A DNA stretch of 64,000 nt from Haematobia irritans (lineage: Eukaryota; Arthropoda; Insecta; Diptera; Muscidae). Positions 11,471 to 23,127 of the stretch are shown in pieces; the first letter of the stretch is position 1; each line of letters starts with the position of its first letter. The notes under the pieces are model-generated. The model was not told the DNA's origin. It was given only the letters and a program-made list of their open reading frames with translations, and searched no databases. The DNA is taken from assembly GCF_050003625.1 (NCBI RefSeq), contig NC_134399.1:154188473-154252472 (forward strand), given 5' to 3'. A program made the position numbers and the translations under genes.

Positions 11471-11853
11471 AAGTGTTGTTCCACCAAAACAACGCACCGT
11501 GCCACAAGTCATTGAGAACGATGACAAAAATTCATGAATTGGGCTTCGAATTGCTTCCCCACCCACCGTATTCTCCAGATCTGGCCCCTAGCGACCTTTT
11601 CTTGTTCTCAGACCTCGAAAGGATGCTCACAGGGAAAATATTTGGCTGCAATGAAGAGGTGATCGCCGAAACTGAGGCCTATTTTGAGGCAAAACCGAAG
11701 CAGTACTACCAAAATGGTATCCAAAAATTGGAAGGTCATTATAATCGTTGTATCGCTCTTGAACGGAATTATGTTGAATAATAAAAAATAATAAAAATTT
11801 TGACAAAAAAATGTGTTTTTCTTTGTTAGACCGGGGACTTATCAGCAAACCTG
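11471..11853 (+). mobile_element. 3' end of a Himar-like mariner
   Basis: Encodes the C-terminal catalytic part of a mariner transposase (11473-11781, ending IALERNYVE) and then the right end 'ccggggacttatcagcaaac'. It has HQNNAPCHKS and HPPYSPDLAPSD, the last two D regions of a DD34D mariner. The 5' two-thirds are gone; the fragment begins exactly at the end of the preceding INE copy. It is a close relative of 39112-40394. Confidence 0.9.
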
Positions 11854-12292
11854 TTATCTATTTCTAATCAGAGTACTAAATCTGGAAGGCATCAGTTCAG
11901 ATTTAGATATAGCTCCCATATTCATCATTCACTCGGGATGCACTTTCCATTATGTGTGCTAATTTTGATTGAAATGGGTTCACAGTTACATACAGCTCCC
12001 AGCGAGTAGAATTAGCATTCTAGCTTCGAATGCCAAATTTGATGTATAAAGTGGTGAAATAGGTCCAATCCGACTTTAGTCTTTATTTGTTTCATCTAAC
12101 ATGGACTCCAAGTGGACTGACTCACAATTTAGAAGACTAAATTAAATACTTTTAAGATACCATCGATACGATCGGCAAATGTAACCAAAACCCAAGGAAT
12201 TCGATTTTTTTTTTAACTTTATACCCAATCCATGGCCGAAGGTACATAAACTTCAGCTTGGCCAAACATTCGCCCGTATATACTTGTTGCCA
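11854..12292 (-). repeat. Diverged INE fragments
   Basis: 11885-11990 is a reversed family 2 piece (tcagatttagatatagctcc). 12060-12292 is a reversed, diverged family 1 head ending 'cccgtatatacttgtt'. No coding region is supported here. Confidence 0.6.
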
Positions 12293-12305
12293 CATTTTAG
12301 GATTA

Positions 12306-12413
12306 ATGTATTTAATTTCAAATGAAGATGCAATTGCAGTTGTAAACAACTATTTTAAAGACCTTGAGGAAAACTATTTTAATCAAGGGATAGAATTGCT
12401 AGAAAAGCGTTGA
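12306..12413 (+). CDS. Possible orphan terminal exon (hypothetical)
   Basis: An open stretch of 35 codons, acidic and helix-forming (for example VVNNYFKDLEENYFNQGIEL), ends TGA at 12411. The acceptor-like 'gccacattttag' ends just before it at about 12300, and AATAAA follows at 12451-12456, 38 nt past the stop. That combination resembles a terminal exon. It does not show the LW motif of genes A and D, no upstream exon is identified, and the ATG at 12306 may be only an internal codon. It lies immediately before duplicated unit C. Confidence 0.25.
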   Translation: MYLISNEDAIAVVNNYFKDLEENYFNQGIELLEKR

Positions 12414-12494
12414 AATAAGTGTATTGACGTTTCATGAGATTATATTGAAAAATAAAAATATTTTTGTAAAACTAACTATTCTCTTTCATTGATA

Positions 12495-12867
12495 GGCTAC
12501 CAAGTTTTCGAATCGCCCTCGTAGTCTACAATTCTATTAATACCTCAATATTGTGGTCCCTTCGAGAATTCAATTTAATATCTAGAGCTTATAATTTAGA
12601 TTTTCAGAAATAATTTATTAATAACCATACATGGGATTTATTTTTGTGGACATGAGTTTATGTCCACAAATAAATCTCATGTATGGTAAACGAAATCGTA
12701 AGGTGATGAATTATCATTATTTTAAAGCATACTACATTGCTGTAGGAATGACACAAATGCTCTTGGTACTTACCCAATTTTTGCTGGGTAAGTTTAGATC
12801 TCATATAAGCTAAATATGGATCATTGTACCCAAAACATTATGAAATTAATATCTATACTCCTTCAAA
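12495..12867 (+). repeat. Duplicated unit C: upstream region of the peptide genes, without a gene
   Basis: Matches the DNA upstream of genes A and B. 'gcttataatttagattttc' matches 31862-31880. 'gatgaattatcattatttta' matches the block near 31997. 'aagctaaatatggatcatt' matches 19493-19511. The copy breaks off at 12867 into a 29-bp array, before the position of the promoter and exon 1. It also holds the 30-bp hairpin at 12624-12687. Confidence 0.65.
12624..12687. repeat. Long hairpin
   Basis: Left arm 12624-12653 and right arm 12660-12687 are inverted copies (accatacatgggatttat against accatacatgagatttat on the other strand), with one mismatch, a 2-nt gap and a 6-nt loop. Unit A at 31935-31975 has only the right arm, so the second arm arose by local inverted duplication in unit C. 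Confidence 0.8.
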
Positions 12868-13427
12868 TCTTGTATAGAAATAAAATATTGACAAAATTTT
12901 CTATAGACATAAAATTTTGATAAAATTTTCTGTAGAAATAAAATGTTGACAAAATTTTCTATAGGAATAAAAATTTGACAATATTATTTATAGAAATAAA
13001 ATTTTGACAAAATTATCTATAGAAATAAAACTTTGAGAAAATGTTCTATAGAACTAAAATTTGACAATATTCTCAATAGAAATAAAATTTTAACAAAATT
13101 GTCAATAGAAATACAATTTTGACAAAATTTTCTATAGAAATAAAATTTTAACAAAATTTTCTATAGAAATAAAATTTTGACAAAATGTTCTATAGAACTA
13201 AAATTTGACAAAATTTTCTATAGAAATAAAATTTTGACATAATTCTATAAAGAAATAAAATTTTGCAAAATTTTCTATAAAAATAATATTTTGACAAAAT
13301 TTTCTATAGAAATAAAATTGTGACAAAATTTACTATAGAAATAAAACGTTGACAAAATATTCTATAGAAATAAAATTTTGACAAAATGTTCTATAGAAAT
13401 AAAATTTTGACAAAATTTTCAATAGAA
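12868..13427 (-). repeat. 29-bp palindromic repeat array
   Basis: About nineteen diverged units in the inverted orientation, ending where the next INE-like family 1 element begins. Confidence 0.95.
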
Positions 13428-15747
13428 ACAAGTATATACGGCCGTAAGTTCGGCCAGGCCGAAGCTTATGTACCCTCCATCATGGATTGCGTAGAAACTT
13501 CTTCTAAACACTGCCATCCAGAATCGAATTACTTAAGTTGCGGTAACGCTTGCCGATGGCAAGATATCTTAAAACCTCCTAACAACATCTTCAAAATTGT
13601 ATGTAAGTCCATACGTGGTATATATTAAATCAAAAAAGATCGATCCAATACGTATATAATTCAGTTTGACAAAGTAGACATAAAATTTTGACAAAATTTT
13701 CTACAGAAATAAAATTTTCACAAAATTTTCTATAGAAATAAAAATTTTGACAAAATTTTCTATAGAAAGAAAATTTTGACAAAATTTTCTACAGAAATAA
13801 AATTTTAACAAAATTTTCTATAGAAATAAACTTTTGACAAAATTTTCTATAGAAATAAAATCTTGGTAGATTATTTTTGGCTCGAGTGGCAACCATGATT
13901 ATGAACCGAATAAAATTTGAACAAAATCTTCTATAGAAATAAAATTTTGACAATGATGAAAATTTTATTATGAACCGAATAAAATTTTAACAAAACTTTC
14001 TCTAGAAATAAAATTTTGACAAAATTTTCTCTAGAAATAAAATTTTGGTAGATTATTTTTGGCTCTAGTGGCAACCATGATTATGAACCGATATGGACCA
14101 ATTTTTGTGTGATTGGACCAATTTTGGTATGGTTGTTAGCGACCATATACTAACACCACGTTCCTAATTTGAACCGGATCGGATGAATTTTGCTCCTCCA
14201 AGAGGCTCCGGATGTCAAATCTGGAGAACGTTTTATATGGGGGCTATATATAATTATGGACCGATATGGACCAATTCTGCCACGGCTGTTAAAGATCATA
14301 TACTAACACCATGTTCCAAATTACAACCGGATTGGATGAAATTTGCTTCTCTTGGAGACTTCGCAAGCCAAATCTGGGGATCGGTTTATATGGGGGCTAT
14401 ATATAATTATGAACCGATGTGGACCAATTTTTGCATGGTTGTTAGAGACCATATACCAATATCATGTACCAAATTTCAGGCGGATCGGATGAAATTTGCT
14501 TCTCTTTGAGGCTCCGCAACCCAAACCTGGGGATCGGTTTATATGGGCGCTATATATAATTATGGACCGATGTGAACCAATTTTTGCACGGTTATTAGAG
14601 ACCATATACCAATACCATGTACCAAATTTCAGCCGGATCGGATGCAATTTGCTTCTCTTTGAGGCTTCGCAAGCCAAATTTGGAGATCGGTTTATATGGG
14701 GTCTATATATAATTATGGACCGATGTGGACCAATTTTTGCATGGTTGTTAGAGACCATATACCAACATCATGTACCAAATTTCAGCCGGATCGGATGAAA
14801 TTTGCTTCTTTTAGAGGCTCCACAAGCCAAATCTGGGGATGGGTTTATATGGGGGCTATATATAATTAAGGACCGATATGGACCAATTTTTGCACGGTTG
14901 TTAGAGACCATATACCAACATCATGTACCAAATTTCAGCCGGATCGGATGAAATGTGCTTCTCTTTGAGGCTCCGCAAGCCAAATCTGGGGATCGGTTTA
15001 TATGGGGGCTATATATAATTATGGACCGATGTGGACCAATTTTTGCATGGTTGTTAGAGACCATATACCAACATCATGTACCAAATTTCAGCCGGATCGG
15101 ATGAAATTTGCTTCTTTTAGAGGCTCCACAAGCCAAATCTGGGGATCGGTTTATATGGGGGCTATATATAATTAAGGACCGATATGGACCAATTTTTGCA
15201 CGGTTGTTAGAGACCATATACCAACACCATGTACCAAATTTCAACCAGATCGGATGAAATTTGCTTCTCTTTTAGGCTCCGCAAGCCAAATCTGGGGATC
15301 GGTTTATATGGGGGCTATATATAATTATGAACCGATGTGGACCAATTTTTGCGTGGTTGTTAGAGACCATATACCAACACCATATACCAAATTTCAGCCG
15401 GATCGGATGAAATATGCTTCTGTTAGAGGCTCCATAAGCCAAATCTGAGGGTCCCTTTATATGGGGGCTATACGTAAAAGTGGACCGATATGGCCCATTT
15501 TCAATACCATCCGACCTACATCGATAACAACTACTTGTGCCAAGTTTCAAGTCGATAGCTTGTTTCGTTCGGAAGTTAGCGTGATTTCAACAGACGGACG
15601 GACGGACGGACGGAAGTGCTTAGATCGACTCAGAATTTCACCACGACCCAGAATATATATACTTTATGGGGTCTTAGATCAATATTTTGATGTGTTACAA
15701 ACGGAATGACAAAGTTAATATACCCCCATCCTATGATGGAGGGTATA
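13428..15747 (+). mobile_element. INE-like family 1 element, complete
   Basis: A complete copy: start ACAAGTATATAC with the GC hairpin 'ggccgtaagttcggccagg', a 250-bp head, an internal 29-bp array (13677-14050), a linker 'ggtagattatttttggctc', nine or so 150-bp tandem units (14090-15450), a (GACG)n block (15594-15612), the INE-1-like core 'tatatatactttatgg', and the end GGGTATA. The open frames of 64-108 codons inside are the 150-bp unit read as 50-codon repeats (MGAIYNYGP, KFASLRGS) and are not genes. Confidence 0.85.
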
Positions 15748-16573
15748 AAAAAACGTTGACAACATTTTCTATAGAAATAAAATTTTGACATAATTCTATA
15801 AAGAAATAAAATTTTGACAAAATTTTCCATAGAAATAAAACGTTGACAAAATTTTCTACAGAAATACAATTTTGACAAAATTTACTATAGAAATAAAACG
15901 TTGACAAAATATTCTATAGAAATAAAATTTTGACAAAATTTTCTATAGAAATAAAATTTTGACAAAATTTTCAATAGAAATAAAACGTTGACAAAATTTT
16001 CTATAGAAATAAAATTTTGACATAATTCTATAAGGAAATAAATTTTTTACAAAATTTTTAATAGAAATAAAATGTTGACAAAATTTTCAATAGAAACAAA
16101 ATTTTGACAAAATTTTCTACACAAATAAAATTTTGACAAGATTTTCTATAGAAATACAATCTTGACAAAATTTGGCAAAATTTTCTTTAGAAATAAAATT
16201 TTAACAAAATTTTCTACAGAAATAAAATTTTGACAAAATTTTCTATAGAAATAAAGTTTTGACAAAATTTTCTATAGAAATCAAATGTTGACAAAATTTT
16301 CTATAGAAATACAATTTTGAGAAAAATTTCTATAGAAAACAATTTTGACAAAAATGTCTATACAAATAAAATTTTGACACAATTTTCTATAGAAATACAA
16401 TTTTGACAAAATTTTCTATAGAAAGACAATTTTGACAAAATTTTCTATAGAAAACAATTTTGACAAAAATTTCTATACAAATAAAATTTTGACACAATTT
16501 GCTATAGAAATACAATTTTGACAAAATTTTCTATAGAAATAAAATGTTGACATAATTCTATAAAAAAAAAAAA
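15748..16573 (-). repeat. 29-bp palindromic repeat array
   Basis: Inverted orientation, sitting between a family 1 and a family 2 INE-like element. A duplicated block is visible around 16330-16395 and 16450-16510, which share 'aaaacaattttgacaaaaat'. Confidence 0.95.
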
Positions 16574-17584
16574 ACAAGTAAGCAAAGTCTAAAGTCAGGC
16601 GGGGCTGACTATATATGCACCACTTTGTAGATCTAAATTTTTGATAGTATATCACATCCGTTAAATGTGTTGGGGGCTATATATAAAGGTTTGTCCCAAA
16701 TACATACATATCACTCGATCTCGACATAATTTGATAGACTTCTACAAAATCTATAGACTCAAAATTTAAGTCGGCTAATGTACTAGGGTGAAACACAATG
16801 TTAGTAAAAAAATATGGGAAACATTTAAATCTGAAGCAATTTTAAGGAAACTTCGCAAAAGTTTATTTATGATTTATCGCTCGATATATAGGTATTAAAA
16901 GTTTAGAGAAACTAGAGTCATCTTTACAACTAAGCAGTGGCGATTTTACAAGGAAAATGTTGGTATTTTGACCATTTTTGTCGAACTCAGAAAAACATAT
17001 ATATGGGAGCTATATCTAAATCTGAATCGATTTCAACCATATTTGGCACTCATAGCTATAATGATAATTCTACTCCCTGTGCAGAATTTCATCTAAATCG
17101 GAGCAAAAAATTAGCCTCTGTGGTCATATGAGTATAAATCGGGCGAACGATATATATGGGAGCTATATCTAAATCTGAACCGATTTCAACCAAATTTGGC
17201 ACACATGACTACACTACTAATTGTACTCCTAGTGCAAAATTTCAACCAAATTGGGGTAAAACTCTAGCTTCTGGAACCGTATTAGTCCATATCGGGCGAA
17301 AGATATATATGGGAGCTATATCTAAATCTGGACCGATTTCTTCCAAAATCAATAGGGATCCAAAACACATGTGCCAAATTTGAAGTTGATTGGACTAAAA
17401 CTGCGACCTAGACTTTGATTACAAAAGTGTGTTCACGGACAGACGGACATCGCTATATCGACTGAAGAGCCCACCCTGAGCATTTTTGCCAAAGACACCA
17501 TGTGTCTATCTCGTCTCCTTCTGGGTGTTGCAAACATATGCACTAACTTATAATACCCTGTTCCACAGTGTGGCGCAGGGTATA
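16574..17584 (+). mobile_element. INE-like family 2 element
   Basis: Starts ACAAGTAAGC with 'gtcaggcggggctgacta' and ends 'cacagtgtggcgcagggtat'. It is shorter than 9962-11468, with fewer 150-bp units. Its end subtype (gtggcgcaggg) is shared with 22091-22847 and, reversed, 63155-63260. Confidence 0.85.
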
Positions 17585-18170
17585 ATAAATTTTTGATAAA
17601 ATTTTCTATAAAAATAACATTTTGACAACATTTTCTATAGAAATAAAATTGTTACACACTTTTGTATAGAAATACAATTTTGACAAAATTTTCTATAGAA
17701 ATAAAATTTTAACAAAATTTTCTATAGAAATAAAATTTTAACAAAATTTTCTATAGAAATAAAATTTTAACAAAATTTTCTATAGAAAACAAAATTTTGA
17801 CATAATTCTATAAAGAAATAAAATTTTGACAACATTTTCCATATAATTAAAATTTTGAAAAAATTTTCTATAGAAATAAAATTTTGACAAAATTTTCTAT
17901 ACAAATAAAATTTTGACACAATTTTCTATAGATATACAATTTTGATAACATTTTCTATAGAAATACAATTTTGACAAAATTTTCTATTGAAATAAAATTT
18001 TGACAAAATTTTCTATAGAAATAAAATTTTGAAAAATTTTCTATTGAAATAAAATTCTGACAAAATTTTCTAAAGAAATGAAAATTTGTCAAAATTTTCT
18101 ACAGAAATAAAATTTTGACTACATTTTTTATAGAAATAAAATTTTGTCAAAATTTTCTATAGAAACAAAG
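17585..18170 (-). repeat. 29-bp palindromic repeat array
   Basis: Inverted orientation. The segment 17680-18165 is nearly repeated at 18640-19070, on the far side of the dispersed repeat at 18225-18630 (shared variant 'tttccatataattaaaattt'). The array was therefore duplicated together with its context. Confidence 0.95.
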
Positions 18171-18224
18171 ACAATATAACAAATTTTCTGAGATCAAAGA
18201 CAATAATAACGATTGAAGAGAAGC

Positions 18225-18630
18225 CAACAATAACAAACAAAACGAATGAAGATAGAGGAAGCACGCTCAAAAACAAACCCAGCCAAATACATTCAAATCG
18301 ATGATTTGAGTTTGGCAAAGGAAAAGAGATATGCTTGCAAAATTTGTTTAGGCAGTAGCCGACTATCAAACCCTTTTTCGGAAGGTTCAAGTGTAGTTCA
18401 CATTGGGTTGAGTGAATTGCCCGAATTTATTCTGATAATTGATTGATAGTTTTGCTGCAAGTAGAGGATGCTGATGAGGAATGTGGTAATTCCGAAACAG
18501 CTGTACATCCAACCATCTTGCAGTCTATAGGGCTGTGCCCAAATAAATTTGACAAGCATAATTTTCTTGTGTTGGTTAAGCTACACTTGTAGTTTAGTCA
18601 ATGCATGGCTTTAAGCTGAGATCAAAAACA
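18225..18630 (-). repeat. Dispersed repeat R, uninterrupted copy
   Basis: The same sequence as 53205-53282 plus 55088-55318 in the other orientation: 'gaggatgctgatgaggaatg', 'tgcagtctatagggctgtgc', 'gtttagtcaatgcatggctt'. This copy reads continuously across the point where a hAT element splits the other copy, so it serves as an empty-site reference. I do not recognise the family. The frames 18157-18390 and 18246-18446 show no domain. Confidence 0.7.
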
Positions 18631-18632
18631 AC

Positions 18633-19290
18633 AAGAAATACAATTTTGACAAAATTTTCTATAGAAATAAAATTTTAACAAAATTTTCTATAGAAAACAA
18701 AATTTTGACATAATTCTATAAAGAAATAAAATTTTGACAACATTTTCCATATAATTAAAATTTTGAAAAAATTTCCTATAGAAATAAAATTTTGACAAAA
18801 TTTTCTATACAAATAAAATTTTGACACAATTTTCTATAGATATACAACTTTGACAAAATTTTCTATAGAAATACAATTTTGACAAAATTTTCTATAGAAA
18901 TAAAATTTTGACAAAATTTTCTATCTAAATAAAATTTTGAAAAATTTTCTATTGAAATAAAATTCTGACAACATTTTCTAAAGAAATGAAAATTTGTCAA
19001 AATTTTCTACAGAAATAATATTTTGACAACATTTTTTATGGAAATAAAATTTTGTCAAAATTTTCTATAGAAACAAAATTTTGTCAAAATGTTCTATAGA
19101 AATAAAATTGTGTCAAAATTTTCTATAGAAATAAAATTTTGTCAAAATTTTCTATAGAAATAAAATTTTTACAAAACTTTCTATAGCATTAAAATTTGTA
19201 AGAAATTTTCTGTAGAAATAAAATTTTTACAAAACTTTCTATAAAAGTGAAATTTTTTGTTTGGTAGTTTTTTTTTTTTTTTGTTTTGAC
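18633..19290 (-). repeat. 29-bp palindromic repeat array
   Basis: Inverted orientation, closing with T-rich sequence near 19270. The first half duplicates 17680-18165. Confidence 0.95.
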
Positions 19291-19389
19291 AAAATATTCT
19301 AAAATTGGTAGTTTTTTCACAAAATATGGTAAAATTTTCTACAAATTTTGCTAGATTATTTTTGGCTCGGGTAACAACCGTGACGTGAT

Positions 19390-19708
19390 GGCAGTATATA
19401 TTTTCTACTACTCTACTGTAAAAATTGGTCTATATCGTTTCATATTTATATATTGGCCCCATAATATTTTGCTAGGTAAATTTATATCTCATACAAGCTA
19501 AATATGGATCATTCCCCTCACACAGATTATAAAATAAATTTTTATACTTTTTCAAATCTGCAGTGAATCATGCATTCAGCCATTTTACTTTTACTGGAAT
19601 TTATGACTATTCAGCGGTTAACCTTTAGGTTTATCAATAAAAAAAAAATAGTATAGGTCCGCCACAAGTTTTAAATTATTGTCTACGCATCTGTATGTAG
19701 TTTGTTAT
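19390..19708 (+). repeat. Duplicated unit B: upstream region of gene B
   Basis: Shares 'tttatgactattcagcggtt' and 'gtgaatcatgcattcagcc' with unit A (32625-32690, with small changes), and 'aagctaaatatggatcatt' with unit C. It leads directly into gene B's promoter. Confidence 0.65.
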
Positions 19709-19740
19709 TATAAATACATTTACATAAATTTTATTCAGTT
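19709..19740 (+). promoter_or_regulatory. TATA-Inr core promoter of gene B
   Basis: TATAAATA at 19709-19716 and initiator TCAGTT at 19735-19740 (A+1 at 19737) give a TATA at -28. The leader to the ATG is 40 nt. The block from the initiator to the ATG is nearly identical in gene A. Confidence 0.8.
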
Positions 19741-19776
19741 TGAATTTTAACTTCCATTGTATCACTAGTTCCTTTT

Positions 19777-20031
19777 ATGAAGTTCATAATGTTTAAATTG
19801 AGTGTAATTTTTATTATATTAATTTGCCTATACATTATTAGAAGTCAATGTAACACCTTGGCAGAAGATAATGTGGAGTCACCAGAATTGTTAAAGCGAC
19901 TGAAGAGATATACTCCCCATCGCAAAATACCCAATTGTGGCATGCAAAAACATGATGGAACATGTATACCAAAATCCAAATATTTAGATAAAAGTACTAA
20001 GCAAAACTTAGTAGCTACATCTCACCAAGGG
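19777..20031 (+). CDS. Secreted peptide gene B, exon 1
   Basis: 85 codons ending at a GTAAGT donor at 20032, phase 0. Signal peptide about residues 1-25 (hydrophobic core LSVIFIILICLYII). Pro-region 26-39, dibasic sites K40-R41 and K43-R44, then N53-C54-x5-D60-G61-T-C63-I-P-K. The layout predicts a secreted precursor cut after KR to release a basic peptide with one disulfide loop. It is a recent paralogue of gene A: the cysteines and dibasic sites have the same numbers and the 5' flank is duplicated. If the donor is unused, the frame stops five codons later. Function unknown; a host-defence or cytokine peptide is a reasonable guess from the design and from the DGxC ending shared with GBP-type peptides. 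Confidence 0.8.
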
Positions 20032-20109
20032 GTAAGTATTTTGTAATGAACTTTTTTGATGTTACCCTCATAATATTTTTTTCATTGAAAATTGCGAAAA
20101 AATATTTAG

Positions 20110-20199
20110 GCTTTCGTAAATTGGCATATGGAAATAACTTTGTTTTGGTTTAGTTTTGGCATCATTTATTTCAACCTTTTGATTAGATTGAAAGCATAA
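20110..20199 (+). CDS. Secreted peptide gene B, probable exon 2
   Basis: A phase-0 acceptor (aaaaaatatttag) at 20109 makes a 78-bp intron, typical for flies, and opens 29 codons to TAA at 20199. The start reads AFVNWHMEITLFWF, against SKVVNGEKTLWGK in gene A: V-N and T-L(-x)-W align. After that it becomes hydrophobic and unlike A or D, so the tail may be degenerate. AATAAA at 20312-20317 could end the transcript. Less certain than the exons of A and D. Confidence 0.4.
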   Translation, partial: AFVNWHMEITLFWFSFGIIYFNLLIRLKA

Positions 20200-20226
20200 T
20201 CGATAGCTTAAATTATCGATGGAATA

Positions 20227-20255
20227 TTTAACTGTCAATTAAATTGACAGTTAAA
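20227..20255. repeat. Perfect 14-bp inverted repeat
   Basis: TTTAACTGTCAATT, one base, then its exact reverse complement. A smaller palindrome (atcgatagc...ttatcgat) lies just before it at 20200-20220. Both lie in gene B's 3' region. Confidence 0.85.
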
Positions 20256-20594
20256 CATACGCCTCTGCTTCTAGTTACACTCTTGATAGGTTTCTTGCTT
20301 CGTTTAATTTCAATAAACTACCTTTTTTCACATTCTGAAGCGAACGCATCGAAGACAAAACGTGAAGTTTAAGAAATATATTTCAGGTAATTTTTAAATT
20401 AATTTTTTTGAGACAAGTCGAGACCACAGGTCAATTGAAGTTTATTAAGCAACTATCAGTAGTGACTGGGAATAATAAAATCACAGGTAAAGCTTGATAG
20501 AAAAGAAAGTATGGATGAAATTTTCCTAATGAGAAAAATAATTTTTAGAAATACTTCATCCAAATTTCTGGACGGATTCTGTCCGAAGGATTTT

Positions 20595-22090
20595 TATACC
20601 CTCCACCATAGGATGGGGGGTATATTAACTTTGTCATTCCGTTTGTAACACATCGAAATATTGCTCTAAGACCCCATAAAGTATATATATTCTGGGTCGT
20701 GGTGAAATTCTGAATCGATCTGAGCATGTCCGTCCGTCCGTCCGTCTGTTAAAATCACGCTAACTTCCGAACTAAACAAGCTATCGACTTGAAACTTGGC
20801 ACAAGTAGTTGTTATTGATGTAGGTCGGACGGTCTTGCAAATGGGCCATATCGGTCCACTTTTACGAATAGCCCCCATATAAACGGACCCCCAAATTTGG
20901 CTTGCGAGGCCTCTAAGAGAAGCAAATTTCATCCGATCCGGCTGAAATTTGGTACGTGGTGTTAGTATCTGGTCTCTAACAACCATGCAAAAATTGGTCC
21001 ACATCGGTCCATAATTATATATAGACCCCATATAAACGGACCCCCAAATTTGGCTTGCGAGGCCTCTAAGAGAAGCAAATTTCATCCGATCCGCCTGAAA
21101 TTTGGTACATGGTGTAAGTACATGGTCTCTAAGAACCATGCAAAAATTGGTCCATATAGGTCCATAATTATATATAGCCCCCATATAAACCGATCCAACG
21201 ATTTGGCTTGCGAGGCCCCTAAGAGAAGCAAATTTCATCCGATCCGGCTGAAATTTGGTACATGGTGTAAGTATATGGTCTCTAACAACCATGCAAAAAT
21301 TGGTCCACATCGGTCCATAATTATATATAGCCCCCATATAAACCGATCACCAGATTTCACCTCCGGAGCCTCTTGGAAGACCAAAATTAATCAGATTCAG
21401 TTGAAATTTGGTACGTGGTGTTAATATATGGCCTCAAACTCCCATGCAAAAATTGGTACATATCGGTCCATTATTATATATAGCCCCCATATAAACCGAT
21501 CCCCAGATTTGATCTCCAGAGCCCCTTGGAAGAGCAAAATTCTTCCCATTCGGTTGAAATTTTGTACGTGATGTTAGTATATGGTATCCAACAAACATGC
21601 ATGAATTGGTTCCCATCAATCCATAAGTATATATAGCTCACATATAAACCGATCCCCAGATTTGACCTCCGGTGCCGTTTGGAGAAGCAAAATTCATCCG
21701 ATCTGCTTGAAATTTGGTACGTGGTGGTAGTATATGATATTTAACAACCATACCAAAAGTGGTCCATATCAGTCCATAATCACATATAGCCCCCATATAA
21801 ACCGATCCCGAGATTTGGTTTTGTAGCCTCTTGGAGGAGCAAATTTCATCCGAGTGAGTTGAAATTTGGTACATTGTGCTAGAATATGGTCGTTAACAAC
21901 CATGCCTAAATAGGTCCATATCGGTCTATAGTTATATATGGCCCTCAGATAAATCGATCCCCAATCACACAAAAATTGGTCCATATCAAGTTCATAATTG
22001 TATATAGCCCCCATATAAGCGACCCCCATATTTCAATTCTGGCTCTCTACGTACCGTGCAAAACTTTTTTGTCTAATATATACCACGTAT
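20595..22090 (-). mobile_element. INE-like family 1 element, head truncated
   Basis: Reversed copy starting TATACCCTCCACC, with the (GTCC)n block near 20728, seven or so 150-bp units, and a break at about 22090 inside the head (ataccacgtatggactaact). There it joins directly to a family 2 element. The 223-codon minus frame 20666-21337 is the 150-bp unit and not a gene. Confidence 0.85.
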
Positions 22091-22847
22091 GGACTAACTA
22101 AAAGGAAAATGTTGGTATTTTACCATTTTTGTCGAAATCAGAATATATGGGAGCTATATCTAAATCTGAACCGATTTCAATAAAATTTGGCATTTGGCCA
22201 ATTCTACTCCCTGTGCAAAATTTCAACTAAATCGGAGTTAAAAATTGGCCTCTGTGGTCATATGAGTGTAAATCGGGCGAAAGCTATATATGGGAGATAT
22301 ATCTAAATCTGAACCGATTTCAACCAAATTTGGCACACTTGACTACACTACTAATTGTACTCATAGTGTAAAATTTCAACCAAATTGGGGTAAAACTCTG
22401 GCTTCTGGGACCGTATTAGTCCATATCGGGCGAAAGATATATATGGGAGCTATATCTAAATCTGAACAGATTTCAGCAAAATTTGGCAATTTAAGCAAAT
22501 TATGGTAAAACTCTGGCTTCTGGGGCCATATAAGCCCATATCGGGCGGAATATATATATAAGAGCTATATCTAAATTTGAACCGATTTCTTCTAAAATCA
22601 ATAGGATTCTATTCTGAGCCAAAACACATACTTGTGCCAAATTTGAAGTCGATTGGACAAAAACTGCGACCTAGACTTTGATTACAAAAATGTGTTCACG
22701 GACAGACGGACATGGCTATATCGACTCTGGAGCCTACCCTGAACATTTTTGCCAAAGACACCGTGTGTCTATCTCGTCTCCTTCTGGGTGTTGCAAACAT
22801 ATGCACTAACTTAGAATACCCTGTTCCACAGTGCGGCGCAGGGTATA
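22091..22847 (+). mobile_element. INE-like family 2 element, 5' truncated
   Basis: Begins inside the family (ggaaaatgttggtatttt) and runs through 150-bp units to 'cacagtgcggcgcagggtat'. Fused tail to head with the family 1 copy on its left. Confidence 0.85.
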
Positions 22848-22849
22848 AA

Positions 22850-23115
22850 AATCGGGAATTTGGAAAATATTTGAGTTCAAATGTTTCAGACATTAAAAAT
22901 CATAAAAACTATTTATTTAGCAAAATATCACAAACTTTTCTAATTTACATCCAAAAATCTGAATCGGATCACACCTTAAGAAGTGATGCAAATTCAATGC
23001 AACGACTGTTGAAATACTGGACATCTGTCCTATGACAAGCCCATGTTAAATTCATCGCTTCTGCGCCAATTTTGCATGACTTTCGGTACCAAAAAGAAAC
23101 TTTTGGTTCTGAAAG
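22850..23115 (-). repeat. Degraded copy of the CCCAGC MITE
   Basis: Reverse of the MITE at 8964-9520 (shared 'gatgcaaattcaatgcaacg' region and 'gacaagcccatgttaaattc'). The terminal repeats are missing. Confidence 0.6.
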
Positions 23116-23127
23116 TCTTGAAACTTT

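Noticed and set aside
11473..11781. Possible intact mariner transposase
   Set aside because: It is only the C-terminal third of the protein; the 5' part and left terminal repeat are absent.
20666..21424. Long open frames of 100-223 codons in INE elements (20666-21337, 34096-34521, 41201-41752 and others)
   Set aside because: They come from the 150-bp tandem unit, which is exactly 50 codons and stays open on both strands. The peptides are periodic (MGAIYNYGP) and tied to the repeat.
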